Shown: positions 53,899-62,933, numbered from the stretch's first letter. The stretch is 64,000 bases of DNA from CAZYFH01 sp965249175 (GCA_965249175.1 OZ252227.1:4216001-4280000); one strand, 5' to 3'. Program-made: numbers and translations. Notes: generated from the letters alone by a model not told the origin.

Positions 53899-54351
53899 AT
53901 GGTCTCGCTGAGCGTTAACGAACGGCACTACACGCTGGACGTCGACCCCGACATGCCGCTGCTCTGGGCTATCCGGGAGGCTATTGGCCTGACGGGCACC
54001 AAGTTCGGCTGCGGAATCGCCCAGTGCGGTGCGTGCACGGTGCATCTGGACGGCGCGCCCATTCGGTCCTGCACGACGCCGGTCTCGGCAGCGGTGGGTA
54101 AGCAGATCACCACAATCGAGGGCCTGTCGCCCGATGCCAGCCACCCGCTGCAGGTCGCCTGGATTGCCGAGCAGGTCCCACAATGCGGGTACTGCCAGTC
54201 GGGGCAGCTCATGTCGGCGGCCGCCCTGTTGGCCCGGACGCCGCAGCCGAGCGACCGAGAGATCGAGACGGCGATGTCCGGCAACATCTGTCGCTGCGGG
54301 ACCTATCAGCGGATCCGCCGCGCCATTCACCGGGCCGCGGAGAACGCGTGA
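53899..54351 (+). CDS. (2Fe-2S)-binding subunit of a molybdenum hydroxylase (isoquinoline 1-oxidoreductase alpha-like)
   Basis: 150 residues from the ATG at 53899, preceded by GAGGAGG. The plant-type [2Fe-2S] cysteines are in FGCGIAQCGACTVHLDG and the helical-domain cluster in CGYCQSGQLM and NICRCGTYQRIR, as in all xanthine-oxidase-type small subunits. The stop overlaps the start of the large subunit. It passes electrons from the molybdopterin subunit to an acceptor. A 245-bp region upstream, shared with divergent arfB, should hold the promoter. Confidence 0.92.
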   Translation: MVSLSVNERHYTLDVDPDMPLLWAIREAIGLTGTKFGCGIAQCGACTVHLDGAPIRSCTTPVSAAVGKQITTIEGLSPDASHPLQVAWIAEQVPQCGYCQSGQLMSAAALLARTPQPSDREIETAMSGNICRCGTYQRIRRAIHRAAENA

Positions 54352-56522
54352 TGACCAAGACACCGACGATCGATCGACGCGCGTTTCTCAAGGTCAGCGT
54401 CACGGCGGGGGGCGGGCTGGCGGTAGGCACGTATCTGGGGTCCTTGCCTGCGTCGCTCGCGGCGGAGCTTGCTGGCTCCTTCGAGCCGAACATCTGGGTC
54501 AGGATCGACGCCGATGATTCGGTGCGGGTCATGCTCACCCAGCTCGAGATGGGGCAGGGTGTCATGACCTCCATGCCCATGCTCGTGGCCGAGGAGCTCG
54601 ACGTGGCCTGGAACACCATCACCACTGAATGGGTGGGCGCCGATGGCCGCTACGGCGCGGGGTTCGGAGGCCAGCAGTTGACCGCCGGAAGCAATAGCGT
54701 TCGCGCCTATTGGCGACCGTTGCGGGAGGCGGGTGCGGCCGCACGGCACATGCTCGTCATGGCGGCCGCCCAGGAGTGGGGTCTATCCGCAGAGGAGTGC
54801 ACCACCGACAAGGGCCGCGTGATTCACGAGCAAACGGGTCGCCAACTTCGCTACGGTGCGCTGGTCGATCGCGCCTCTCGCCTTCCGGTGCCCACAGACG
54901 TCCAACTGAAGGAGCCGAGCGCCTTCACGCTGCTCGGCACGGACGTGCCGCGGCTCGACATTCCGGAAAAGGTCGATGGCCGGGCCGTCTTCGGCATCGA
55001 CGTCCAGCGGCCCGACATGCTGGTGGCCCGGGTGCTTCGTTGCCCCGTGTTCGGCGGCACGGTCGCTGACTACGACGCGGACCAGGCCACGGCAATCAAG
55101 GGGGTGCACGCCGTCGTCCCGGTCAGCGCCGGTCTCGCCGTCGTGGCTGACACCTACTGGGCCGCGTCGCGCGGCCTCACAGCGTTGAGTGACGGGGTCA
55201 CCTGGGACGAGGGGCCGCTGGCCGGGCTCACGACCGCCGAGATCAGTCGCCGGTTCAAGGAGAAAGCGGAGTCGCCGGGCGCGCCGGCGCGCGACGACGG
55301 TGACGTCGACGCGGCGCTCGGCAGCGCGGCAACCACCTTCGAGCGTGTGTTCGAGGTGCCGTATCTGGCGCACGCGACGATGGAGCCGATGAATTGCACC
55401 GCGCACGTCCAAGCCGATCGGTGCGACGTCTGGGCGCCGACACAGGGGCAGACGCCGACGCACCAGGCCGCCGTCGCGGCCTCGGGGCTGGCTCCGGACC
55501 AGGTCTTCGTCTACCCGACCTTCATGGGCGGCGGATTCGGCCGACGCGGCGAGGCCGACTTCGTCACCGACGCGGTCGAGGCCTCGAAAGCCGTCGGCCG
55601 TCCGGTCAAGGTGATCTGGTCGCGTGAAGACGACATGCAGCACGACTACTACCGGCCCTACACCTACGTACGGATGTGGGCGGCGCTCGACGCTGACGGC
55701 ACGCCGATCGCCTGGAAACAGCGGTTGGTTCAGCCGTCGCTGCTCGCGCGCAACAATCCCGGCGGGCTTGCGCGGACCGGAGGCATCGACTTCATCTCCG
55801 TCGACGGGGCAGCGAACCTGCCCTACGACATCCCGAACGTCCGCGTCGAGTACACGGAGTTCGACCCGGGGATTCCATTCGGTTTCTGGCGATCGGTCGG
55901 CGCCTCCGTCAACGGCTACGTCGTGGAGGCCTTTATCGACGAGGTCGCGACCGCAGGCGGCCACGACCCGTACGAGCTACGGCGACAGCTCCTCCGCAAC
56001 CAGCCCCGCCACAAAGCGGTCTTGGAGCTGGCGGCGGTGAAGCACGGCTGGTCGACGCCTCCGCCCGAGGGCCGCGCGCGCGGCATCGCCGTCCTCGAGT
56101 GCTTCGGAAGCATCGTCGGGGTGGTGGCGGAAGTGTCCATCCCGTCATCCGCGACGCCGGGAGGCGCCGTGCGGGTTCATCGGCTCACCTGCGCGGTCGA
56201 TGCCGGTTGGGTGATTCACCCGGACACGATCAAGGGGCAGATGGAAGGCGGGCTGCTCTACGGGTTGACGGCCGCGCTCAAGAGCGAAATTACGATCGAC
56301 CGCGGCCGCGTGTCTCAGGCGAACTTCGACGATTATCAGATGCTGCGTCACAACGAGTCGCCCGAGATCGAGGTGCACATCGTGCCGAGCACCGAGAATC
56401 CCGGGGGTATTGGTGAGCCGAGCACCGCGGTGCTGGCCGGTGCCCTTGTGAACGCGGTCGCGGCCGCGACCGGCAGACGGATCTACCGGATGCCGATCCG
56501 GCCCGAGATGGTCCGCGCCTGA
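54351..56522 (+). CDS. Molybdopterin-binding subunit of an aldehyde/isoquinoline oxidoreductase, Tat-exported
   Basis: 723 residues from the ATG that overlaps the small-subunit stop (TGATG at 54349-54353). A Tat signal DRRAFLKVSVTAGGG precedes LTQLEMGQGVMTSMPMLVAE, FGGQQLTAGSNSVRAYWRPL, the Moco-contact FMGGGFGRRGEADFVTDAVE, FGFWRSVGASVNGYVVEAF and the catalytic-Glu region ENPGGIGEPSTAVLAGAL. This is the single-chain beta subunit of the isoquinoline 1-oxidoreductase group, which works in the periplasm on N-heterocycles or aldehydes. There is no FAD subunit, as usual for this group. The actual substrate is unknown. Confidence 0.9.
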   Translation: MTKTPTIDRRAFLKVSVTAGGGLAVGTYLGSLPASLAAELAGSFEPNIWVRIDADDSVRVMLTQLEMGQGVMTSMPMLVAEELDVAWNTITTEWVGADGRYGAGFGGQQLTAGSNSVRAYWRPLREAGAAARHMLVMAAAQEWGLSAEECTTDKGRVIHEQTGRQLRYGALVDRASRLPVPTDVQLKEPSAFTLLGTDVPRLDIPEKVDGRAVFGIDVQRPDMLVARVLRCPVFGGTVADYDADQATAIKGVHAVVPVSAGLAVVADTYWAASRGLTALSDGVTWDEGPLAGLTTAEISRRFKEKAESPGAPARDDGDVDAALGSAATTFERVFEVPYLAHATMEPMNCTAHVQADRCDVWAPTQGQTPTHQAAVAASGLAPDQVFVYPTFMGGGFGRRGEADFVTDAVEASKAVGRPVKVIWSREDDMQHDYYRPYTYVRMWAALDADGTPIAWKQRLVQPSLLARNNPGGLARTGGIDFISVDGAANLPYDIPNVRVEYTEFDPGIPFGFWRSVGASVNGYVVEAFIDEVATAGGHDPYELRRQLLRNQPRHKAVLELAAVKHGWSTPPPEGRARGIAVLECFGSIVGVVAEVSIPSSATPGGAVRVHRLTCAVDAGWVIHPDTIKGQMEGGLLYGLTAALKSEITIDRGRVSQANFDDYQMLRHNESPEIEVHIVPSTENPGGIGEPSTAVLAGALVNAVAAATGRRIYRMPIRPEMVRA

Positions 56523-56602
56523 CTGTCGTAATGAGATGGTGCGACATACGCCCGCGTCTTGTGTCGCCCGCTGAATCAGCGGTTGAAGAGAGGCAGCAGG
56601 CT

Positions 56603-57637
56603 ATGCGCACACGCTCCGCGTCGACCCTGCTGTCAGCCATCGTCATGGTCATGCTCATCAGTCTGCCCGCCACGGTCGTCGCACAGGATGCGCCGGGTGG
56701 GCAGGAGGTACCACGGCGATCTGACGGCCGCCCAGACCTGCACGGCGTGTGGCATTTCAACACGACGACCCCGCTCCAACGGCCAGAACAGCTGGCCGAC
56801 AAGGCGCGCTACACCGAAGAGGAGCACGCCGCCCTATCGGCGCGTTCCGCCGAGTTCCGACCGTTCGATGCCCAGCCACCGGCGGGTAGCGTTGGTGCCT
56901 ACAACCAGTTCTGGTGGGACCGGGGCGGTCCGGTCGCGGACCGCCGCACCTCACTCATCGTCGACCCGGCCAACGGTCGACTGCCGCCCTTGACCCCGCA
57001 GGCGATCCGGCAGGTCGGCTCGACCGAGCGTCATGTCCCCGGGTCCCATCCGGTGCGGTACCGCATCGGCGGCGTCGGCGCCGACGGGCCGGAAGACCGT
57101 GGGCTCGCCGCGCGGTGTCTGCTCGGGTATAACGTCGGCCCGCCCCTGTTGCCGGGCGGCTACAACAACAATCTGCAGTTGTTCCAGTCGGCCGACCATG
57201 TCGTCATTCTCACGGAGATGGTGCACGACGCGCGTATCGTGCCGCTCACGCCTCGCCCGCATCTCCCCGAGTCGGTGCGGCTGTGGAACGGGGATTCCAG
57301 GGGCCACTGGGACGGTGAGACCCTCGTCGTCGAGACCACGAACTTCACGGCCAAGCGGGCGAGCTTCGAGCCGGGTGCGACCGTGGCGTTCGGGACGGGG
57401 GAGACACTCCGCCTGGTCGAACGGTTCCGGCTCCTGGATACGGATACCGACACGTTGCTCTACGAGTACACGGTCGACGATGCGACCACCTTCACAGCGC
57501 CGTTCACTGCGGCCGTGCCGATGACGCGCAGCGCGGACCCGATCTTCGAATACGCGTGCCACGAGGGCAACTACGGTATGGCCAACATGCTGCGCGCCGG
57601 TCGGGCCGAAGACGGCGAAGGCCACGGGACCCGGTAG
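56603..57637 (+). CDS. Secreted protein of the unnamed paralogous family (copy 5, subgroup A)
   Basis: 344 residues from the ATG at 56603 (AGAGAGG and CAGCAGG upstream), where the signal peptide (…PATVVAQ) begins. Family blocks: RPDLHGVWHFNTTTPLQRPE, TEEEHAALSA, SLIVDPANGRLPPLT, the subgroup A centre CLLGYNVGPPLLPGGYNNN, GHWDGETLVVETTNFTAK, LLYEYTVDDATTFTAPF and EYACHEGNYGMANML. It starts 80 bp after the molybdenum hydroxylase and is followed 50 bp later by a quinoprotein-like gene in the same direction. Confidence 0.75.
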   Translation: MRTRSASTLLSAIVMVMLISLPATVVAQDAPGGQEVPRRSDGRPDLHGVWHFNTTTPLQRPEQLADKARYTEEEHAALSARSAEFRPFDAQPPAGSVGAYNQFWWDRGGPVADRRTSLIVDPANGRLPPLTPQAIRQVGSTERHVPGSHPVRYRIGGVGADGPEDRGLAARCLLGYNVGPPLLPGGYNNNLQLFQSADHVVILTEMVHDARIVPLTPRPHLPESVRLWNGDSRGHWDGETLVVETTNFTAKRASFEPGATVAFGTGETLRLVERFRLLDTDTDTLLYEYTVDDATTFTAPFTAAVPMTRSADPIFEYACHEGNYGMANMLRAGRAEDGEGHGTR

Positions 57638-57687
57638 ATCGGATATCGTGATGCCCTGCGTGGGCCGAGCGCGGACCCACGCCGAGC

Positions 57688-59055
57688 ATGCCGATGGATG
57701 TTGCACCCCACATAAAGAGGACCGTCGCGGTCGCGGTCGCGGTCGCGGCGCTCGTGGCGACAGCCGTCGGCCGCGCGGAGGACTGGCCGCAGTGGCGGGG
57801 GCGTGACCGACTGGCCGTGTGGCACGAGACCGGCATCATCGACCGGTTTCCGGACGAAGGCCTAAAACTGGCCTGGCGCGTGCCGATCGGCTCGGGATAC
57901 GCGGGACCGGCGGTCGCGGACGGGCGCGTCTTCGTGCTGGATTGGATCGCAGACCCCGCGTCGCGCACCATGGACGGGACCGAGCGCGTGCTGGCACTCG
58001 ACGAGGAGACCGGCGACATCCTCTGGCGGTACGAGTGGCAGACCTCCTATCGGTCGCTGATGGCCTCATACGCCCTCGGGCCGCGCGCGACGCCGACCGT
58101 CGACGGGGACCGTGTCTACGTCGTCGGCGCCACGGGCCGACTCGTCTGTCTCGATGTGGAGACCGGCGAGCCCCAGTGGACGACGGACTACGTGGATGAC
58201 TACGACATGTCGGTCGCGCCGTGGGGGGTCACCAGTGCGCCGCTGGTCGACGGTCCGCGGCTGCTCGCCATCGTCGGCGGCGAGCCCGACGCGCTGGTGG
58301 TGGCGTTCGACAAGCGCACGGGTGCGGAGCTCTGGCGGGCGCTCGATGTCGTGTCGGAGGCGGGCTACGGTCAGCCGGTCATCTACGAGGCCGGCGGCGC
58401 CCGCCAGCTGATCGTCTGGCACCCGGGCGGCCTGGCGTCCCTCGATCCCGAGACCGGAGACATCTACTGGGAGCAGGCCTTTGACACCCCGGACGGACTC
58501 ACCGTGGCGACGCCGGTCCGGAGCGACAGCTATTTGCTGGTCTCCCAGATTTACAACGGCGCGACGATGATGCGGCTGAGTACGGACCGTCCGGCCGCCG
58601 AGCTCATCTGGAAGGGATCCGCCAACAGCTACGAGCCGGACAAGACCGATGGCCTGCACGCGATGACGACGACACCGATCATGATCGACGATCACGTCTA
58701 CGGCGTCGGCGCCCACGGCGAGCTGCGTGGGCTGGATGCCCACACCGGTGAGCGGCTGTGGATGAGCGACCGCTTGACCGCGCAAGCCTCGTACGCAACG
58801 GCATTCTTCGTGCGCCACGGCGATCGGTATTTTGTCAACAACGACGACGGCGACCTGATCATGGCTCGATTCACGCCGTCAGGCTACGTAGAGTTGGACC
58901 GCGTGGCCCTGATCGAGCCCACGGCACGACCCGCGCTGGGGCACGGACCGGACCGACTTGTCAACTGGGTGCACCCGGCGTACGCCAACGGCCACGTGAT
59001 CCAGCGCAACGATCGGGAGATTCTGAGGGCATCGCTCACCGCGTCGGACTATTAG
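57688..59055 (+). CDS. Secreted PQQ-like beta-propeller protein
   Basis: 455 residues. The signal h-region is built from a tandem GTCGCG repeat (57723-57746) giving VAVAVAVA. Quinoprotein-type blades follow: DWPQWRGRDRLAVWHETG, VLALDEETGDILWRYEW, RLVCLDVETGEPQWTTDYVD, VAFDKRTGAELWRALDVV, ASLDPETGDIYWEQAFD and ELRGLDAHTGERLWMSDRL. No haem or vicinal Cys pair is seen, so whether it binds PQQ or is a BamB-like scaffold is open. The next gene begins 9 bp downstream. Confidence 0.82.
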   Translation: MPMDVAPHIKRTVAVAVAVAALVATAVGRAEDWPQWRGRDRLAVWHETGIIDRFPDEGLKLAWRVPIGSGYAGPAVADGRVFVLDWIADPASRTMDGTERVLALDEETGDILWRYEWQTSYRSLMASYALGPRATPTVDGDRVYVVGATGRLVCLDVETGEPQWTTDYVDDYDMSVAPWGVTSAPLVDGPRLLAIVGGEPDALVVAFDKRTGAELWRALDVVSEAGYGQPVIYEAGGARQLIVWHPGGLASLDPETGDIYWEQAFDTPDGLTVATPVRSDSYLLVSQIYNGATMMRLSTDRPAAELIWKGSANSYEPDKTDGLHAMTTTPIMIDDHVYGVGAHGELRGLDAHTGERLWMSDRLTAQASYATAFFVRHGDRYFVNNDDGDLIMARFTPSGYVELDRVALIEPTARPALGHGPDRLVNWVHPAYANGHVIQRNDREILRASLTASDY

Positions 59056-59064
59056 GAGGATGGC

Positions 59065-59973
59065 ATGCAGAGAGCAATCGTGCTTGGGTCGGTAATCATC
59101 GTCGGCGCGCTCTCGCTGGTTGGCGCGTCAGCGCAACAGGGCGAGATGGTCGTCGAGGTGGAGCAGATCAAGGACAACCTCTACGTGTTGCGCGGCGGAG
59201 GCGGCAACTCCGCGGCGTTCGTGACGAGCGGGGGCGTGGTGCTGGTCGACACGAAGGTCGCCGGATGGGGGCAACCGCTGATCGACAAGATCGGCGAGCT
59301 GACGCCGAACCCGGTGACGACCATCATCAACACGCACGCCCATTTCGACCATGTGAGCGGCAACGTCGAGTTCCCCGCCTCGGTCGAGTTCGTCGCGCAC
59401 GAGAACGCCAAGCAGCTCATGGAAGCGTGGAACCCGGTCACCGGGTTTCCGGGCGACTTCCCGGATGTCTTCGACCAGAACAACGGTCACGGACTGCCGT
59501 CGCGGACCTATAGCGATCAGCTGACGCTGGGCAGCGGCAACGACCAGATCGACCTCTACTACTTCGGACGCGGGCACACCGGGGGGGACACGTGGGTGGT
59601 CTTCCCGGCGCTCCGCGTCATGCACGCGGGCGACATGTTCCCGGGCAAGCAGGTGCCGATCATGGACGCGAGCAACGGCGGCAGCGGCGTCGAGTACGCC
59701 CAGACGCTGCGGCTCGCCCATGCAACCGTGACCGACGTCGACACGATCATCACCGGGCACAGCACGCAGATGACGCCGGGCGATCTTCTGGAGATGGCCG
59801 CCTTCGTCGACAACTTCGTCTCCGGCGCAACGGTTGGGAAACGGGCGGGTCGTTCTGCCGCCGAGGTGGCCGCGAGCTGGCGCCCACCGGCGCGGTTCGC
59901 GACGGCGTACACCGTGCCACCGCCCGAGCGCCTGCAGCCGTACATCCAGGTCATCTTCGACGAGTTGGACTAA
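59065..59973 (+). CDS. Secreted metallo-beta-lactamase-fold hydrolase
   Basis: 302 residues, with AGGAGG before the ATG and a signal peptide (…VGASAQ). The zinc motif is complete: THAHFDHVSGN (HxHxDH), GRGHTGGDTWVV, MHAGDMFPGK and IITGHSTQ. The fold is the general MBL hydrolase type (glyoxalase II/lactonase/beta-lactamase-like), and the substrate cannot be told. It sits in a run of same-strand exported genes (57688, 59065, 60004, 60318), so co-expression is likely. Confidence 0.88.
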   Translation: MQRAIVLGSVIIVGALSLVGASAQQGEMVVEVEQIKDNLYVLRGGGGNSAAFVTSGGVVLVDTKVAGWGQPLIDKIGELTPNPVTTIINTHAHFDHVSGNVEFPASVEFVAHENAKQLMEAWNPVTGFPGDFPDVFDQNNGHGLPSRTYSDQLTLGSGNDQIDLYYFGRGHTGGDTWVVFPALRVMHAGDMFPGKQVPIMDASNGGSGVEYAQTLRLAHATVTDVDTIITGHSTQMTPGDLLEMAAFVDNFVSGATVGKRAGRSAAEVAASWRPPARFATAYTVPPPERLQPYIQVIFDELD

Positions 59974-60003
59974 TACTCGCCCCGCCCGGCGAGTGGCGGT
60001 GGC

Positions 60004-60307
60004 ATGCAGCTCATCGATGTCGTGATCGTCGTCGCCGGGTGGATGGCCGGGAACGTCGTGTTCCGGGCGTTCGAGCGCCATGTCTCCGGTGCGAAAGCGC
60101 ATCGGCAAGCTCGTTGTCATCATGGCGGTGCTCTACGGGGTTGGGATCGTCGGAGGCCGCTGGGCCGTCTATGGTCTCCTGCTCCTGATGGCTGCCGGTA
60201 TGACGGTGCTTCACGCGTGGTGGTTTCCGAAACACGGCGTAAACGGTTTGACCGCCGAGCCGTACGATCGCTACCTACGGCTGATCGGCAAGGCGCGCGA
60301 TCATTGA
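60004..60307 (+). pseudogene. Small membrane protein, probably frameshifted
   Basis: Frame 1 from the ATG at 60004 reads MQLIDVVIVVAGWMAGNVVF and RAFERH, a first transmembrane helix. Frame 2 from 60080 continues with SPVRKRIGKLVVIMAVLYGV, GIVGGRWAVYGLLLLMAAGM, WWFPKHGVNGLTAEPYDRYL and ends at 60307. Read together around 60078-60082 with one base removed they give a coherent ~100-residue protein with three helices. Alternatively the 75-residue frame from the ATG at 60080 is a gene by itself. Function unknown. Confidence 0.55.
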
Positions 60308-60317
60308 GGAGTGTCTG

Positions 60318-61328
60318 ATGAGCCATGAACGACTTACGGCGGCGTGCATCGTGGTCGCGAGCCTGGCGCTGAGTCCGGCGTTGGCCACCGGTCAGCCCAG
60401 CGGTGCCTCGGCACCCCGAACGCCATGGGGACAGCCGGACCTGCAGGGCATATGGGATTTCCGCACGATCACGCCGATGGAACGACCTGAGGCGCTGGGC
60501 GACCAGGAGTTCTTGACGGAGGAGGAGGCGGCGAATCTCGAACGGGAAGCGGTCGACCGCGACACCGACCTGCTGAACCGGGCCGCCGCGCGCACGGAGG
60601 CCGGTGCGAACGTGGATCGCGGCGCGGACGGCGCACCTGGCGCCTACAACAATTTCTGGCTGGATCGCGGAACGACGACCATCGGCACCCGGCGCACATC
60701 ATTGATCGTCAATCCACCCAACGGGCGCATGCCCGATCTGTCAACGGTCGGGCAGCGACGAGCCGACGCGCGGAGCGCGTATCGCGGCGACCACCCCGCC
60801 GACTCCTACGTGGACCGGAGCACGTCCGACCGGTGCATCGTCGGCTTCAACGCCGGCCCGCCCATAACGCCGCTCGCCTACAACCAGAACATGCAGTTGT
60901 TTCAAACCCCGGACCACGTCGTGGTCGTCACGGAGATGGTGCACACGGCCCGCGTCGTGCCGCTCGACGGACGCCCCGCGCTCGACGACGGCATCCGCCA
61001 GTGGTCGGGCGACTCCCGCGGCTATTGGGAGGGCGAGACCCTCGTGGTCGAGACCGCCAACTTCAACGATGAGCGGCGATGGAGGGGGTCGACGGCCAAC
61101 ATGACGCTGGTCGAACGCTTCACCCGCGTGGACGCGGATACGCTCGAGTATCGGTTCACGGTCACCGACCCCGAGACCTGGACCAACACGTGGACCGCGT
61201 CCATTCCGATGCAGCGCACCGATGTCCCGATGTTCGAGTACGCCTGCCACGAAGGGAACTACAGCATGGCGGGCATCCTTGGCGGCGCCCGTGCGGACGA
61301 GCAGGCGGCGGGCCACGGCTCGCGTTAG
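60318..61328 (+). CDS. Secreted protein of the unnamed paralogous family (copy 6, subgroup A)
   Basis: 336 residues; GAGGAG lies just upstream of the ATG, 10 bp after the preceding stop. Signal peptide (…SPALATGQ), then RTPWGQPDLQGIWDFRTITP, LTEEEAANLE, GAYNNFWLDRG, SLIVNPPNGRMPDL, the centre CIVGFNAGPPITPLAYNQN, GYWEGETLVVETANFNDE, VERFTRVDADTLEYRFTVTD and EYACHEGNYSMAGILGGAR. It is the third member of subgroup A in the window. It closes the run of exported genes; the YdeI-like frame overlaps its end. Confidence 0.75.
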   Translation: MSHERLTAACIVVASLALSPALATGQPSGASAPRTPWGQPDLQGIWDFRTITPMERPEALGDQEFLTEEEAANLEREAVDRDTDLLNRAAARTEAGANVDRGADGAPGAYNNFWLDRGTTTIGTRRTSLIVNPPNGRMPDLSTVGQRRADARSAYRGDHPADSYVDRSTSDRCIVGFNAGPPITPLAYNQNMQLFQTPDHVVVVTEMVHTARVVPLDGRPALDDGIRQWSGDSRGYWEGETLVVETANFNDERRWRGSTANMTLVERFTRVDADTLEYRFTVTDPETWTNTWTASIPMQRTDVPMFEYACHEGNYSMAGILGGARADEQAAGHGSR

Positions 61329-61902
61329 GCGCGGCAGGACGCTCTACGTCACGAACAGGCGCCGGTGGCGGTCGTGGCTCTCCAAGCACCACGCGACGGA
61401 ACCCGAGATCTGGCTCGTCTACTACCGCAAGGACAGCGGCAAACGCCGCATCTCCTATGACGGCGCCGTGCTCGAGGCCCTCTGTTACGGGTGGATCGAC
61501 AGCACCGTCAGGCGCATCGACGACCAACGCTTCGCCCAGCGGTTCTCGCCCCGGAAACCTGGAAGCAACCTGTCACAGATGAACAAAGAGCGTGTCCGGG
61601 AGCTCCTCCAGCAACGCCGGATGACACGGGCGGGCCTGCGGGCGATCGCGCACGTGTTCCATCCGGTGAGAGACGCGACGGAGGCGGTGGTCATCCCGAA
61701 GAGCGTCCTCGCGACGCTCGCTGCCAACAGGGATGCACTGACGCACTTCCGCCGGATGCCGGAGTCGTATCAACGCATCCGCCTCGCCTACCTGGAGACG
61801 CGCAAGCGGCACGGGATGGACGTGTATCGGAAGGCGCTGGCCCATCTTGTCAGGATGACCGCGATGAACAAGCAAATCGGATTCGTCGCCGAGCGGCGCT
61901 AG
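61291..61902 (+). CDS. YdeI/OmpD-associated family protein
   Basis: About 203 residues if the GTG at 61291, inside the end of the previous gene, is used; an ATG at 61222 is also in frame. The family core is strong: LYVTNRRRWRSWLSKHHATE, IWLVYYRKDSGKRRISYDGA, EALCYGWIDSTVRRIDDQRF, AQRFSPRKPGSNL, MNKERVRELL. Relatives in other bacteria normally start with Met a few residues before TLYVT, and no start codon exists there. The natural start may therefore have been lost. The role is unclear; homologues were linked to bacteriocin and stress protection. Confidence 0.75.
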   Translation: MRTSRRRATARVRRGRTLYVTNRRRWRSWLSKHHATEPEIWLVYYRKDSGKRRISYDGAVLEALCYGWIDSTVRRIDDQRFAQRFSPRKPGSNLSQMNKERVRELLQQRRMTRAGLRAIAHVFHPVRDATEAVVIPKSVLATLAANRDALTHFRRMPESYQRIRLAYLETRKRHGMDVYRKALAHLVRMTAMNKQIGFVAERR

Positions 61903-62933
61903 TGCGTCTTGCGGGCGACGATGATGTCACGAGTGATCGACTGGTCCACCACGTGACGGAACGCCAGATACGAGTCGGTGGAGAGCACGTCGAGCTCGCG
62001 ATCGGCGATCACCTGGACGACCTTGTCCCGCGCGGCAACACGAGTGTTCCACGCCAGACCAATCGCGCCCCCGGGCCGTAGCACCTCCGTCCAGACCGGA
62101 AGTGCCTCGGCGAGCAGGTCGAGTGGACGGCGCGACAGACGCCCTTCAGCCGCGCGACTCCCGTGGCGAACGCCGTACGGCAAATCGGCCACGATGACGT
62201 CGAAAGTGCTTGGCCGAAAGAACTGCCGGGCCGACGCGGTCTCGCCGTTGATCACCGCTATCCGGTTCAGGTCGCCGGCGGTGTAGCGCTCCTTCGTCAC
62301 GCCCAGCTCGACGTCGACACGTTCGCCAACGATGCGCCGGTCCTGGCGAATGGTGCTGCGGCGTATCGTGTGCTTGACGCGGCCCCGCTTCAAATAGGTC
62401 GCCAGGAACCGCGCATAGGCCTCGCACTCCGCCTTCTCGATCTCGATGCCCGCGACGTCGAAGCCGTATACGAGTGCCTGATTGAGCGTGGTGCCACGGC
62501 CGCAGAGGGGATCTAGCACGTGCAACTTCCGATCGAGCATCGCGCCCGGTTCGTGCGTGGACAGGATCGTCACGTTGAGCAACAACTTGGTGAAGCGCTC
62601 GTTGGTTTTCCCACGGTATTTCTGGATCGTGATGAGGTCGTCCGCGAAGCAGTCCAACGGCCGCAGCTCGATCGGGCGTAGCACCTCGCCCTGCACCTCG
62701 AAGAGCGCGTAGATCGACGACAGATTCGAGAGGAACCGTATCGTTCGGTCCTCTAGCCGGTCGGCGGAGAAGGCGACGTACGGGACGCCCCCACGCATCG
62801 CGTCGGCCACGCCCGAGAATCCGCCACCGACAGCCGCGTCGACCACTCTGAGCTCGGCGCGCGACAGCTGCACCGAGGCGCTCGCGTACACCGTGTTGAG
62901 CGCGGGACGGACGAGAAAGGCGTAGTCAACCAT
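61899..62933 (-). CDS. Putative N2-guanine-type RNA/DNA methyltransferase (Trm11/TrmG10-like)
   Basis: 344 residues. The N-terminal half (LVRPALNTVYASASVQLSRA, GEVLRPIELRPLDCFADDLI) is unlike a standard THUMP domain. The C-terminal half is a SAM methyltransferase with HVLDPLCGRGTTLNQALVYG (motif I), VIVADLPYGVRHG (motif IV, DLPY in place of DPPY) and LRPGGAIGLAWNTR. Such motifs occur in methylases acting on exocyclic amines of tRNA guanine. The real substrate is inferred. It is convergent with the YdeI-like gene, overlapping by 4 bp. Confidence 0.7.
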   Translation of the reverse strand: MVDYAFLVRPALNTVYASASVQLSRAELRVVDAAVGGGFSGVADAMRGGVPYVAFSADRLEDRTIRFLSNLSSIYALFEVQGEVLRPIELRPLDCFADDLITIQKYRGKTNERFTKLLLNVTILSTHEPGAMLDRKLHVLDPLCGRGTTLNQALVYGFDVAGIEIEKAECEAYARFLATYLKRGRVKHTIRRSTIRQDRRIVGERVDVELGVTKERYTAGDLNRIAVINGETASARQFFRPSTFDVIVADLPYGVRHGSRAAEGRLSRRPLDLLAEALPVWTEVLRPGGAIGLAWNTRVAARDKVVQVIADRELDVLSTDSYLAFRHVVDQSITRDIIVARKTH

